Shown here piece by piece: positions 21,936 to 29,186 of a stretch of 29,186 nt of DNA; the stretch's first letter is position 1, and each line of letters starts with the position of its first letter. The notes under the pieces were generated by a model. The model ran no database searches. It saw only the letters and a list, made by a program, of their open reading frames with translations, and was not told where the DNA came from. This stretch comes from JADFQT01 sp047516825 (GTDB lineage: Bacteria; Chloroflexota; Dehalococcoidia; Lucifugimonadales; UBA3495), in the NCBI GenBank assembly GCA_047516825.1, contig JAKZUA010000268.1, forward strand, positions 1 through 29,186, in the 5' to 3' direction. The position numbers were made by a program, and so were the translations under genes.

Positions 21936-22367
21936 TTACCCGCTTACGGCCGCAGCCAGACGGTCTCGCTGCACGGTTTTGGTGGCAATGGGCAATTTGT
22001 AGGAGGCGAGACGCAAAGCCGACCGGGCCTGCTCCGGGGCGACTCCACCCACCTCGAAAAGAATACGGCCGGGTTTGACCACAGCCACCCAATGGTCGTT
22101 GGCGGCCTTGCCGCCGCCCATTCGAACCTCGGCCGGCTTCTTGCTCACCGGCTTGTCCGGAAAGACCCGTATCCAAACCTGCCCGCCGCGCTGCAGGTGG
22201 CGGGTGATGGCGACTCGAGCCGACTCAATTTGCCGGGCGGTAATCCAATCGCAGGCCAAGGCCTTCAAGCCAAACTCGCCGAAGTCCACACTGTTGCCGG
22301 TGGTGGCCTTCCCCATGCGCCGTCCCCGGAAACTTTTGCGATACTTGGTGCGCTTAGGTTGCAACAT
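21936..22367 (-). CDS. rplP: 50S ribosomal protein L16
   Basis: L16 helps shape the A site of the large subunit. The 143-residue product starts MLQPKRTKYRKSFRGRRMGKA and contains WIRVFPDKPVSKKPAEVRMGGGKA, a hallmark segment. I used the ATG 22367, which matches the family start; the frame is open upstream but only as an out-of-frame shadow of rpsC. The start lies within the last 14 bases of rpsC and is preceded by AGAGGAG, so coupled translation is likely. Confidence 0.97.
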   Translation of the reverse strand: MLQPKRTKYRKSFRGRRMGKATTGNSVDFGEFGLKALACDWITARQIESARVAITRHLQRGGQVWIRVFPDKPVSKKPAEVRMGGGKAANDHWVAVVKPGRILFEVGGVAPEQARSALRLASYKLPIATKTVQRDRLAAAVSG

Positions 22368-23130
22368 CGAAGGCTCCTCTGATGGCCACGCCGCCGATAA
22401 CATCGTCGGCGATGGCTTCCGTCTCGTCTTCCGCCCCGGCTTCCACCCGGACCTCAATCGTTTCCAGCTCTTCCTCGGCTTCCGGAACCGGCGGCAGGAT
22501 CTGGCCGCGATAAATCCAGACTTTAATGCCGATGCGTCCCATGCCGGTATGGGCTTCGGCCAGCGCGTAATCGATGTCGGCCCTCAGGGTGTGGAGCGGC
22601 ACTCGCCCCATTAGCAGCTTTTCCTGCCGGGCGATTTCCGAACCGGAGATACGGCCCTTGACGATAATCTTTATCCCCTGGGCTCCCGCCTGCATCGCTC
22701 GCTGGGCCGCTTGCCGGATAGCCCGCCGGTAGGCAACCCGCCGCTGCAGTTGCTCGGCGATATTGCGGCCCACCAGGAAGGGGTTCAGCTCCGGCTGTTC
22801 GATTTCCATAATATTCAGCTGGATGCGGTGCTCGGTAATCGCTTCCAGCCTCGACCGCAGGTTTTTCACTCGCTCGCCGTCTCGACCGATCAAAATGCCG
22901 GGACGGGCCGAGTGGATGTTTATAACGGTATCCTGGGCGCCCCGATCAACCTCGATGCGAGCTATGCCGGCATCGGTGAAGCCCTGGTACTCCTTGTTGA
23001 TGCTCTGTCGCAGCTTGATATCTTCCAGAACCAGTTTACGGTAAGCGGCGGCGTTGTTGGCGTACCAGTGGGTCTTCCAGTCCTTAATTATTCCCAGTCG
23101 AAAGCCGTAGGGGTGGGTTTTATGACCCAT
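22354..23130 (-). CDS. rpsC: 30S ribosomal protein S3 with acidic C-terminal tail
   Basis: S3 lines the mRNA entry channel. The 258-residue product begins MGHKTHPYGFRLGIIKDWKT, carries the KH domain with the ILIGRDGERV loop near 79-88 and ends its core with TGMGRIGIKVWIYRGQILP near 212. The following 43 or so residues are mostly acidic (EAEEELETIEVRVEAGAEDETEA). Tails after the core occur in other bacteria and vary in length. The stop overlaps rplP by 14 bases. Confidence 0.96.
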   Translation of the reverse strand: MGHKTHPYGFRLGIIKDWKTHWYANNAAAYRKLVLEDIKLRQSINKEYQGFTDAGIARIEVDRGAQDTVINIHSARPGILIGRDGERVKNLRSRLEAITEHRIQLNIMEIEQPELNPFLVGRNIAEQLQRRVAYRRAIRQAAQRAMQAGAQGIKIIVKGRISGSEIARQEKLLMGRVPLHTLRADIDYALAEAHTGMGRIGIKVWIYRGQILPPVPEAEEELETIEVRVEAGAEDETEAIADDVIGGVAIRGAFDVAT

Positions 23131-23133
23131 GGG

Positions 23134-23484
23134 TTAAAACTCCTCCGGGTTAGCCTCATCTACTACCACGGTGATGTGACAGGCCTGCTTGGTGATGCGC
23201 CCAATACGCCCCCTGGCTCTGGGCCGGAACCGCTTTAGGGGACGGGCCTGGTCGGCGGTGATCCGGACGATTTTCAAGTCGTCCCGGTCCATCATCATAT
23301 TGTTCTCGGCGTTGGCGGCGGCGGAATGCACCGTCTTGTACACCTGCTTGGCCCAGGGCGAACTCAGCAGGCTTAGCATGTTCAGAGCGTCGGTGACCGA
23401 CTGGCCCCTTACCAGGTCTAGAATTGGCTTCATTCGCTTGGGCGAAGCCCCGATCTGCTTGGCTACGGCTCGAACCGGAGGCAT
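23134..23484 (-). CDS. rplV: 50S ribosomal protein L22
   Basis: L22 sends a beta hairpin into the peptide exit tunnel. The 116-residue product includes ASPKRMKPILDLVRGQSVTDALNML in the first part and the signature DQARPLKRFRPRARGRIGRITKQACHITVVV, containing the hairpin tip, at the end. Length is normal. It lies four bases after rpsS and three bases before rpsC. Confidence 0.97.
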   Translation of the reverse strand: MPPVRAVAKQIGASPKRMKPILDLVRGQSVTDALNMLSLLSSPWAKQVYKTVHSAAANAENNMMMDRDDLKIVRITADQARPLKRFRPRARGRIGRITKQACHITVVVDEANPEEF

Positions 23485-23488
23485 ATTC

Positions 23489-23773
23489 TCACCTGACTCG
23501 ACTGGTGCGCTCGGAGCGGGATACGTGGCCCCGGTAGGTGCGAGTGGGCGCGAATTCCCCCAGCCGGTGGCCCACCATGTTCTCTGTCACGAACACCGGT
23601 ATGTGCCGGCGGCCGTCGTGGACCCCCAGGGTCAACCCCACCATCTCGGGCATGATCATCGAGGGCCGGGACCAAGTTCGTATCACCGTCTGGGCGCCGG
23701 AGCGCTGCACGGCCTCGACCTTCTTCATTAGTTTGGGATGGACGTAGGGCCCCTTTTTTACCGACCTAGACAT
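23489..23773 (-). CDS. rpsS: 30S ribosomal protein S19
   Basis: S19 is a small-subunit head protein. The 94-residue product starts MSRSVKKGPYVHPKLMKKV and has MVGLTLGVHDGRRHIPVFVTENMVGHRLGEFAPTRTYRGH, the family signature. Length is normal and the placement between rplB and rplV is standard. Confidence 0.97.
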   Translation of the reverse strand: MSRSVKKGPYVHPKLMKKVEAVQRSGAQTVIRTWSRPSMIMPEMVGLTLGVHDGRRHIPVFVTENMVGHRLGEFAPTRTYRGHVSRSERTSRVR

Positions 23774-23802
23774 AAACTCCTAGACAAAAACTATTGGCGC
23801 CA

Positions 23803-24633
23803 CTATCGCTTTCTTCTGGCCCGCACTACCAGCGTATGGGGTTTCTTCTTCCGGCGGGTCTTGTATCCCAGGGTTGGCTTTCCCCAGGGAGATTTGGGTC
23901 CCGGCATGCCGATGGGCGACCGGCCTTCACCGCCGCCGTGGGGGTGGTCAACTGGGTTCATGGCCACCCCGCGGACCTTGGGACGCCGTCCCAAGTGGCG
24001 CTTGGCGCCCGCCTTGCCCAGACTCTCATTCTTGTGGTCCGGGTTGGACAGCTGGCCAATGCTGGCCCGGCAGCTCAGCAACACTCGGCGCATTTCTCCC
24101 GAGGGCAGCCGCAGCAAAACGTGCTCTCCTTCCCGGGACAGCACTTGCGCTCCCGCCCCGGCGCTGCGCACCATTTGACCGCCCCGGTCGGGGGTCAACT
24201 CCACATTATGCACCACCGTGCCGGTGGGTATGTGGCGCAGGCGCAGGGAGTTTCCCGGACTGATTTCCGCATCCGGACCGGCCTGCACCCAGTTGCCCAC
24301 GGTCAGCGCATTGGGAGCCAGTATATAGCTTTTTTCTCCGTCCGCATAGAAGATCAACGCAATGCGGGTGGTCCGGTTGGGGTCGTATTCAATTGACACA
24401 ACCCGACCGGGCACGCCTTCTTTGCGGCGCTTGAAATCGATCTTCCGGTACATCCGTTTGGGTCCGCCGCCCCGGCTGCGGGTGGTGACCCGCCCCCGGT
24501 TGTTGCGGCCGCCCCGCTTCGACAGGCTGGTGAGAAGGGATTTTTCCGGCTTCTTGCGGGTGATCTCCTCAAAGGAAGGCCGGACCGCGTTTCTGGTGCC
24601 CGGTGTGACCGGACGAAGGTTTTTTAATGGCAT
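23803..24633 (-). CDS. rplB: 50S ribosomal protein L2
   Basis: L2 is essential for peptidyl-transferase centre assembly and activity. The 276-residue length is exact for bacteria. Present are the RTTRIALIFYADGEKSYILAP segment, GPDAEISPGNSLRLRHIPTGT and the strongly conserved RGVAMNPVDHPHGGGEGRSP with the histidine implicated in peptidyl transfer support, followed by the basic PLVGKP-equivalent tail. No unusual extension. Confidence 0.98.
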   Translation of the reverse strand: MPLKNLRPVTPGTRNAVRPSFEEITRKKPEKSLLTSLSKRGGRNNRGRVTTRSRGGGPKRMYRKIDFKRRKEGVPGRVVSIEYDPNRTTRIALIFYADGEKSYILAPNALTVGNWVQAGPDAEISPGNSLRLRHIPTGTVVHNVELTPDRGGQMVRSAGAGAQVLSREGEHVLLRLPSGEMRRVLLSCRASIGQLSNPDHKNESLGKAGAKRHLGRRPKVRGVAMNPVDHPHGGGEGRSPIGMPGPKSPWGKPTLGYKTRRKKKPHTLVVRARRKR

Positions 24634-24666
24634 AGCAGTCTTCCTAGAATTCCATAGACCGGCATC

Positions 24667-24951
24667 CTATAGCCCTTCTATCAGATTAATCCGATCGCCG
24701 GGCTTTAGGGTTATCACCGCCTTCTTGATGTCCGGCATCTTCTTGAACCGCTGTCCGTAGCGTTTCCGCTTCCCGTGCAGCTTGGTAATGTTAACACCAT
24801 AGACTGTGACATCAAAGTTTTTCTCGATGGCTTCCTTGACCTGCGCCTTGTTGGCCTTCAATGCCACCTGGAAGGTGTAGCGGCCGGACTCTTGGAGCAA
24901 GGTGCTCTTTTCCGTGATGGTTGGCTTGAGGAGCACTTGATGAATATTCAT
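24667..24951 (-). CDS. rplW: 50S ribosomal protein L23
   Basis: L23 surrounds the tunnel exit and docks trigger factor and the signal recognition particle. The 94-residue product has PTITEKSTLLQESGRYTFQV and NKAQVKEAIEKNFDVTVYGVNI, the typical family sequence, and the KRKRYGQRFKKMPDIKKAVITL end. It overlaps the rplD stop by four bases (ATGA). Confidence 0.97.
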   Translation of the reverse strand: MNIHQVLLKPTITEKSTLLQESGRYTFQVALKANKAQVKEAIEKNFDVTVYGVNITKLHGKRKRYGQRFKKMPDIKKAVITLKPGDRINLIEGL

Positions 24952-25775
24952 TCAACTGACTCCGCTTCCGGTAACTCGGCTTCGGGCGGGGCGGTTCTGC
25001 GCCGCCGGCGCGGGGTCGGTGCGGCCTCAGCCTCGCCGCTTTCACTCTCGGTTTCGGGCGGAGCGTCCGGCGCAGCGGTTGGAGTCTCGGGCGTTCCGGC
25101 CGCTACCAAAGACGCTTCGGCCCGAGCCAATCGCCGCTGTCGATGACTCAAGGGCGCGGCCCACATCTCCTCCAGCTTGCCCACAGCGTCCACTGTCATG
25201 ACCACCGTTTGGCGGCTGAGCAGGTCGTTGGCGTTTAGCAGGTTAACCGGAGTAGTCCAGATTTTGGGCAGGTTGTGGCCGGCTCGAAAGACCATCTCTT
25301 CGGAATCGACGGTAATTATGATGGCCGAGTCGGAGATTCCCAGGTTGCCCATCAGATTGGTCATCGACCGGGTCTTGCCATCCAGGGTATCCAGGCTGTC
25401 CAGGCAAATGAGATTGCCCAGGCGGACCCTCTCGGACAGTGCGCATTTCAACGCCTGACGGCGCATCCTACGGGGTAGGTCCCTGCGGTAATCCCTGGGA
25501 TGAGGCCCGAACACCACGCCGCCGTGGCGCCATTGGGGAGACCGAATGCTGCCCTGGCGAGCCCGACCGGTGTGCTTCTGAATCCACGGTTTGCGACCGC
25601 CTCCCGAAACTTGGGCCCGGGTTTTGGTGTCGCTTGTCCCCTGCCGTTTGTTGCCCTGGTAAATGACCAGCGCCTGGTGCAGCAGGGTTGGATTCATGGG
25701 GACACCGAAAACCGCTTCGTCCAATTGAATTGTTCGAACGGTGGCTCCCTGCTGATTTATGACTGGATATTCCAT
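24948..25775 (-). CDS. rplD: 50S ribosomal protein L4 with a charged C-terminal extension
   Basis: L4 lines part of the exit tunnel and, in some bacteria, regulates the S10 operon. The core (to about 207) includes TKTRAQVSGGGRKPWIQKHTGRARQGSIRSPQWRHGGVVFGP, the signature extended loop. About 68 more residues follow, Ala/Pro/Glu-rich, with the arginine cluster TPRRRRRTAPP near 254-264; usual bacterial L4 proteins are about 205 residues. The extension resembles the tails of L5 and S17 in composition. It ends in an ATGA overlap with rplW, and the frame is uninterrupted. Confidence 0.95.
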   Translation of the reverse strand: MEYPVINQQGATVRTIQLDEAVFGVPMNPTLLHQALVIYQGNKRQGTSDTKTRAQVSGGGRKPWIQKHTGRARQGSIRSPQWRHGGVVFGPHPRDYRRDLPRRMRRQALKCALSERVRLGNLICLDSLDTLDGKTRSMTNLMGNLGISDSAIIITVDSEEMVFRAGHNLPKIWTTPVNLLNANDLLSRQTVVMTVDAVGKLEEMWAAPLSHRQRRLARAEASLVAAGTPETPTAAPDAPPETESESGEAEAAPTPRRRRRTAPPEAELPEAESVE

Positions 25776-25791
25776 AAAGATCTACTCTGGG

Positions 25792-26406
25792 TTACCCCTT
25801 CCTTCTAATCATCAGCAGGCCATTGGGCGCACCCGGTACGGCGCCCTTGACCAACAAAAGATTCCGCTCGGGGTCAACCCGCACTATCTCCAGATTCTTG
25901 ACCGTCACCCGCTGGTTGCCCATGTGACCGGCCATTTTCATTCCCTTGTACACCTTGCCAGGCGTGGTGCCGCCGCCGATGGAGCCCGGGGCTCGCGCCC
26001 GGTCGGACTGGCCGTGGGTGCGGGGTCCCCCGTGGAAGCCGTGCCTTTTCATGACCCCGGCAAATCCGCGGCCTTTGCTATTGCCGATGATGTCAACCTT
26101 TTCGCCTTCCTGGAAGATGTCCACCCCGATACGCTGCCCTACCTCAAACTCGGTTGGGTCGTCGGCCTCTACTTCTCGTAGGTGCCGACTTGGTGTGCTG
26201 TTCTTCAAATGACCGGCCCGGGGCTTGTTCAGTTTTTTGATCGCGCCAAATCCCAGCTGAACCGCTTGATAGCCGTCGCTGTCCTGGGTCTTGATTTGGG
26301 TCACCGAACAGGGGCCGGCCTCAATCACGGTTACCGGCACCACGTGCCCATTCTCCCTAAATATCTGGCTCATGCCGACTTTCTTGCCCAGAAATCCTCG
26401 CAGCAT
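25792..26406 (-). CDS. rplC: 50S ribosomal protein L3
   Basis: L3 is an early assembly protein near the peptidyl-transferase centre. The 204-residue product starts MLRGFLGKKVGMSQIFREN and has the GRGFAGVMKRHGFHGGPRTHGQSDRARAPGSIGGGTTPGKVYKGMKMAGHMGNQRVTVKNLEIV signature region. Length and placement after rpsJ are normal. Confidence 0.97.
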   Translation of the reverse strand: MLRGFLGKKVGMSQIFRENGHVVPVTVIEAGPCSVTQIKTQDSDGYQAVQLGFGAIKKLNKPRAGHLKNSTPSRHLREVEADDPTEFEVGQRIGVDIFQEGEKVDIIGNSKGRGFAGVMKRHGFHGGPRTHGQSDRARAPGSIGGGTTPGKVYKGMKMAGHMGNQRVTVKNLEIVRVDPERNLLLVKGAVPGAPNGLLMIRRKG

Positions 26407-26415
26407 GATTCGTCT

Positions 26416-26727
26416 CTACAGTTTTATCGAGATGTCGACGCCCGCCGGCAGGTTCAGCCGGGTTAGGGAGTCGATGGTTTTGGATGTGGGGTCGAGAATA
26501 TCCACCAGACGCTTGTGGGTTCGAATCTCGAAGTGCTCCCGAGAATCCTTGTCCACATGGGGACCGCGAATGACACAGAACCGGCGGATGTGGGTGGGCA
26601 GTGGCACCGGACCGGCGATGCGGGCTCCGGTACGCTCGGCCGTTTCCACTATCTGCTCGGTGGAAAGGTCCAGCATTTTATGGTCGAACGCTTTGAGGGT
26701 GATCCTTACTTTTTGCCTGGTTACCAT
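26416..26727 (-). CDS. rpsJ: 30S ribosomal protein S10
   Basis: S10 is a small-subunit head protein that also serves as NusE in transcription antitermination. The 103-residue product has the RITLKAFDHKMLDLSTEQIV start, the GPVPLPTHIRRFCVIRGPHVDKDSREHFEIRTHKR signature and the LPAGVDISIKL end. It follows fusA directly after 27 bases, with no tuf gene between. Confidence 0.97.
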   Translation of the reverse strand: MVTRQKVRITLKAFDHKMLDLSTEQIVETAERTGARIAGPVPLPTHIRRFCVIRGPHVDKDSREHFEIRTHKRLVDILDPTSKTIDSLTRLNLPAGVDISIKL

Positions 26728-26754
26728 AAACCGTAAACTCTCTATTAAAGGTTG

Positions 26755-28845
26755 CTAGACCACATTGATCAGGGTTTTCAAGACTCCGGGTGAGACCGGC
26801 TCGTAATACTTGAACTCCATGGTATAACTGGCCCGCCCACTGCTGAGGGAACGCAGCGCCGTGGTGTAGGCGAAGGTTTCTCCCAGAGGAATCATGGCCC
26901 GTACCGTATGCAAGTCGTCCTGCCCTTCAATGTTCTTTATCTGGGTCCGCCGGCTTCCCAGGTCGCCCAGAATGTCGCTCAAGAACTCGCCGGGGGTTAC
27001 CACCTCCAGCTCCACCGTCGGCTCCAGCAGAATCGCCCGGTTCTTGGTGGCTCCCTCCCGTATGGCCAGCATTCCGGCGCTGCGGAAGGCCATTTCGGAG
27101 GAGTCTACCTGGTGGTAGCTGCCGTCCACCAGTTTTATTTTCAGGTCCACCAGAGGATACCCACCCAATGGCCCGTTGTCCAGTGCCTGCCGCACGCCGG
27201 CTTCCACCGGGGAAATGTATTCCCGGGGTATCTTGCCCCCTTGGATGGCGTTCTCGAAGATTATTCCCGAGCCGCGTTCCAGGGGTTCTATCTCCAGCAC
27301 CACGTGCCCGTACTGGCCATGACCGCCGGTTTGACGGACGAATCGCCCTTCGGTTTTGAAGGCATGGGTCAGGGTCTCCCGGTAGGAGACTCGCGGGCTC
27401 CCAACGTGAGCGACAACGTTGAACTCCCGCTTCATTCGGTCCACCAGAACCTCCAGATGCAACTCTCCCATACCGGACATCACCGTCTGGCCGGTTTCCT
27501 CGTTAAACCGCACCAGGAAAGTGGGGTCTTCCTCGGAAAGTTTTCTCAGAGCATCGGTGAGTCGGTCCTGGTCCGCCCTGGTTGCGGGTTCGATGGCCAC
27601 CGATATTACCGGCTGGGGAAACTTGGGCGGCTCCAAAATGACCGGCTTGTACTGGGTCCCAATGGTGTCCCCGGTGAAGGTATCCTTAAGCCCAACCGCC
27701 GCGCAAATGTCCCCGGCCCGAACTGCCTCCAACTCTTCCCGATGGTTGGCGTGCATCCGCAGCAGCCGGCCCATCCTCTCTCTCTTTCCCTTGGTCACGT
27801 TGTTGACCAGCCCACCCGCTTTGATTTCTCCCGAGTAAACCCTGAGGAAAACCAACCTCCCGACAAAGGGGTCGGTCACCACCTTGAAGGCCAGAGCGGC
27901 CAGAGGCCCATCTTTATCGGGCTGCCTTACCTCAATCTCTCCGGTCTTCGGCTCGGCTCCCTCCACCGGCGGAATGTCCGCTGGGGAAGGCAGGTACTGG
28001 ATGATGGCGTCGAGCAGCGGATGGACGCCCTTCCCCTGAATAGCGGTGCCGCAGAGGACGGGGACAAGGATTCGCTTGATGGTGGCCTGTCGCAGGGCTT
28101 GCCGCAGCTCCTCCTCCCCCAGATCATCCCCTTCCAGGTAACGTATCAGCAGCGCTTCATCGGTCTCCACGATCTTTTCGACCATGGCCTGCCGGTACTC
28201 CTGGTATTGCTTCAGATACTGCTCCGGCACGGGCTCCTCATCGGGGGGTTCCAGGCCGGCGCTGCCATTCCCGTTGGCGTATATCAAAGCCCGCCCGCTA
28301 ACGAGGTCTACAACCCCCCGGAAGGAATCCTCTTCCCCCAACGGTAGCTGAACCGGGACCGCATTGGCTCGCAGCCGACGGCGCATTGACTCAATCGTAC
28401 GTTCGTAGCTGGCTCCGATCCGGTCCATCTTATTTACGAAGGCGATACGGGGTACTTGGTAGGTGTCCGCCTGTCGCCAGACGGTTTCGGATTGGGATTG
28501 AACGCCGGCCACGGCGTCCAGAACCACAATGCCTCCGTCCAGCACACGCAGGCTGCGCTCCACCTCGGCGGTGAAGTCCACGTGGCCCGGGGTGTCGATG
28601 ATGTTCACCATGTGGTCTTGCCAGTAGGCGGTGGTGGCGGCGGCGGTGATTGTAATGCCCCGCTCCCGTTCCTGGGGCATCCAGTCCATTGTGGTGGTCC
28701 CCTCGTCTACCCCTCCCACCTTTCTAATGCGGCCCGTCAGAAACAGTACCCGCTCGGTGACGGTGGTTTTGCCTGCGTCTATGTGGGCGATAAAGCCGAT
28801 ATTCCGAATTTTGGAGATCTTATCTCCTGCTGGAGCGGTTTCCAT
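26755..28845 (-). CDS. fusA: Elongation factor G
   Basis: EF-G is the GTPase that drives translocation. The 696-residue product shows the GTP-binding elements AHIDAGKTT (20-28), the GITITAAATT switch region, DTPGHVDFT and NKMDR, then the beta-barrel, III, IV and V domains, including SPVEAGVRQALDNGPLGGYPLVDL and the tRNA-mimic region. I used the ATG 28845, which matches the family N-terminus; a GTG five codons earlier is an alternative. Neither has a clear ribosome-binding site. It follows rpsG and precedes rpsJ. Confidence 0.97.
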   Translation of the reverse strand: METAPAGDKISKIRNIGFIAHIDAGKTTVTERVLFLTGRIRKVGGVDEGTTTMDWMPQERERGITITAAATTAYWQDHMVNIIDTPGHVDFTAEVERSLRVLDGGIVVLDAVAGVQSQSETVWRQADTYQVPRIAFVNKMDRIGASYERTIESMRRRLRANAVPVQLPLGEEDSFRGVVDLVSGRALIYANGNGSAGLEPPDEEPVPEQYLKQYQEYRQAMVEKIVETDEALLIRYLEGDDLGEEELRQALRQATIKRILVPVLCGTAIQGKGVHPLLDAIIQYLPSPADIPPVEGAEPKTGEIEVRQPDKDGPLAALAFKVVTDPFVGRLVFLRVYSGEIKAGGLVNNVTKGKRERMGRLLRMHANHREELEAVRAGDICAAVGLKDTFTGDTIGTQYKPVILEPPKFPQPVISVAIEPATRADQDRLTDALRKLSEEDPTFLVRFNEETGQTVMSGMGELHLEVLVDRMKREFNVVAHVGSPRVSYRETLTHAFKTEGRFVRQTGGHGQYGHVVLEIEPLERGSGIIFENAIQGGKIPREYISPVEAGVRQALDNGPLGGYPLVDLKIKLVDGSYHQVDSSEMAFRSAGMLAIREGATKNRAILLEPTVELEVVTPGEFLSDILGDLGSRRTQIKNIEGQDDLHTVRAMIPLGETFAYTTALRSLSSGRASYTMEFKYYEPVSPGVLKTLINVV

Positions 28846-28894
28846 TATGTTGGGGTGCACGGGGTTAAGCTACAAGCCCGGACCCTTAATACCT

Positions 28895-29186
28895 CTACCT
28901 TCTATAATGTACGAACGCCCGGTTGGCCTCGGCCATCCGGTGCAATTCCTCGCGGCGCCGGACCGCGGAACCTTCGCCCCGGGACGCTTCCATGAATTCG
29001 GTGGCCAGGCCCCGGCGCATGGGCATGCCCTTACGGGCTCGGGCCCCCCGAATGATCCACCGCATTGCCAGCGCTTCGCTGCGGTTGGCCCGCAGGTCGG
29101 TGGGAACTTGATAAGTAGCCCCGCCGATTCGGCGGGGTTTAACTTCTACCAGGGGGGTGGCGTTCTTGAGCGCCAGCTCAAACACC
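28895..29186 (-). CDS. rpsG: 30S ribosomal protein S7 (partial, N-terminus outside)
   Basis: Only the last 96 or so residues are in the window; the whole protein is normally about 156. They include FELALKNATPLVEVKPRRIGGATYQVPTDLRANRSEALAMRWII, the S7 signature, and the C-terminal EELHRMAEANRAFVHYRR that lies near the E-site tRNA. The frame is open to the window edge on the minus strand. S7 binds the 3' major domain of 16S rRNA and often represses the str operon; the operon start is outside the window. Confidence 0.96.
   Translation of the reverse strand, partial: VFELALKNATPLVEVKPRRIGGATYQVPTDLRANRSEALAMRWIIRGARARKGMPMRRGLATEFMEASRGEGSAVRRREELHRMAEANRAFVHYRR

Noticed and set aside
22368..22457. 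Upstream extension of the rplP frame (30 residues)
   Set aside because: It is an out-of-frame reading of rpsC; the ATG at 22367 with AGAGGAG upstream matches the L16 family start.
26908..28347. A 479-codon open frame on the plus strand opposite fusA
   Set aside because: It lies entirely within fusA on the opposite strand, has no family features that I recognise, and fusA is certain. Long antisense frames are common in GC-rich coding DNA.

Overview
The window is an ordinary bacterial chromosome segment of moderately high GC. It consists of seven plus-strand metabolic genes (bases 2-7593) followed by 36 minus-strand genes (7892-29186) that form a merged str/S10/spc/alpha ribosomal-protein cluster ending with truA-rplM-rpsI. 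Zinc-type S14, S4, L36, adenylate kinase and L24, together with the methionine-cycle block and short intergenic dispersed repeats, would fit a free-living bacterium of the Chloroflexota (Dehalococcoidia-like). That placement is inferred from overall impression and was not tested by any search.

Bases 2-4664 hold mtnA (5' end outside the window), mtnP, a single-domain rhodanese, ahcY and metK. Together they make S-adenosylmethionine (SAM) and process its two by-products, S-adenosylhomocysteine (AhcY) and 5'-methylthioadenosine (MtnP then MtnA). A terminator-like hairpin with a T-run separates metK from a phosphohexomutase gene (4889-6304). A CcdA/DsbD-type membrane protein (6655-7593) follows a 350-base non-coding gap that contains a palindromic repeat. 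The two gene blocks converge at 7594-7891, where a 24-base perfect palindrome probably terminates the ribosomal operon.

Read in the direction of transcription, the minus strand carries rpsG (partial), fusA, rpsJ, rplC, rplD, rplW, rplB, rpsS, rplV, rpsC, rplP, rpmC, rpsQ, rplN, rplX, rplE, rpsZ, rpsH, rplF, rplR, rpsE, rpmD, rplO, secY, adk, map, infA, rpmJ, rpsM, rpsK, rpsD, rpoA, rplQ, truA, rplM and rpsI. Genes are tightly packed, several overlap by 1-14 bases, and tuf is absent between fusA and rpsJ. Two spacers stand out: 232 bases between rpmD and rplO, and 190 bases between adk and map; the second contains a dispersed repeat and a candidate promoter.

The unusual content is a set of low-complexity, probably disordered extensions on several of these core proteins. 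L5 has about 150 extra N-terminal residues built from 33-residue repeats. S17 has a long C-terminal tail with a related 31-residue repeat. L4 has a tail of about 68 residues with acidic and arginine-rich patches, and S3 and RpoA have acidic tails. In rpsQ the tail is cut by a TAG that aligns with a CAG in the neighbouring repeat. Beyond it the same frame stays open for exactly 97 more codons and closes in an ATGA overlap with rplN, so the stop looks like a recent nonsense change, a sequence error or a readthrough site. No CRISPR array, prophage, transposase, tRNA or rRNA was seen.
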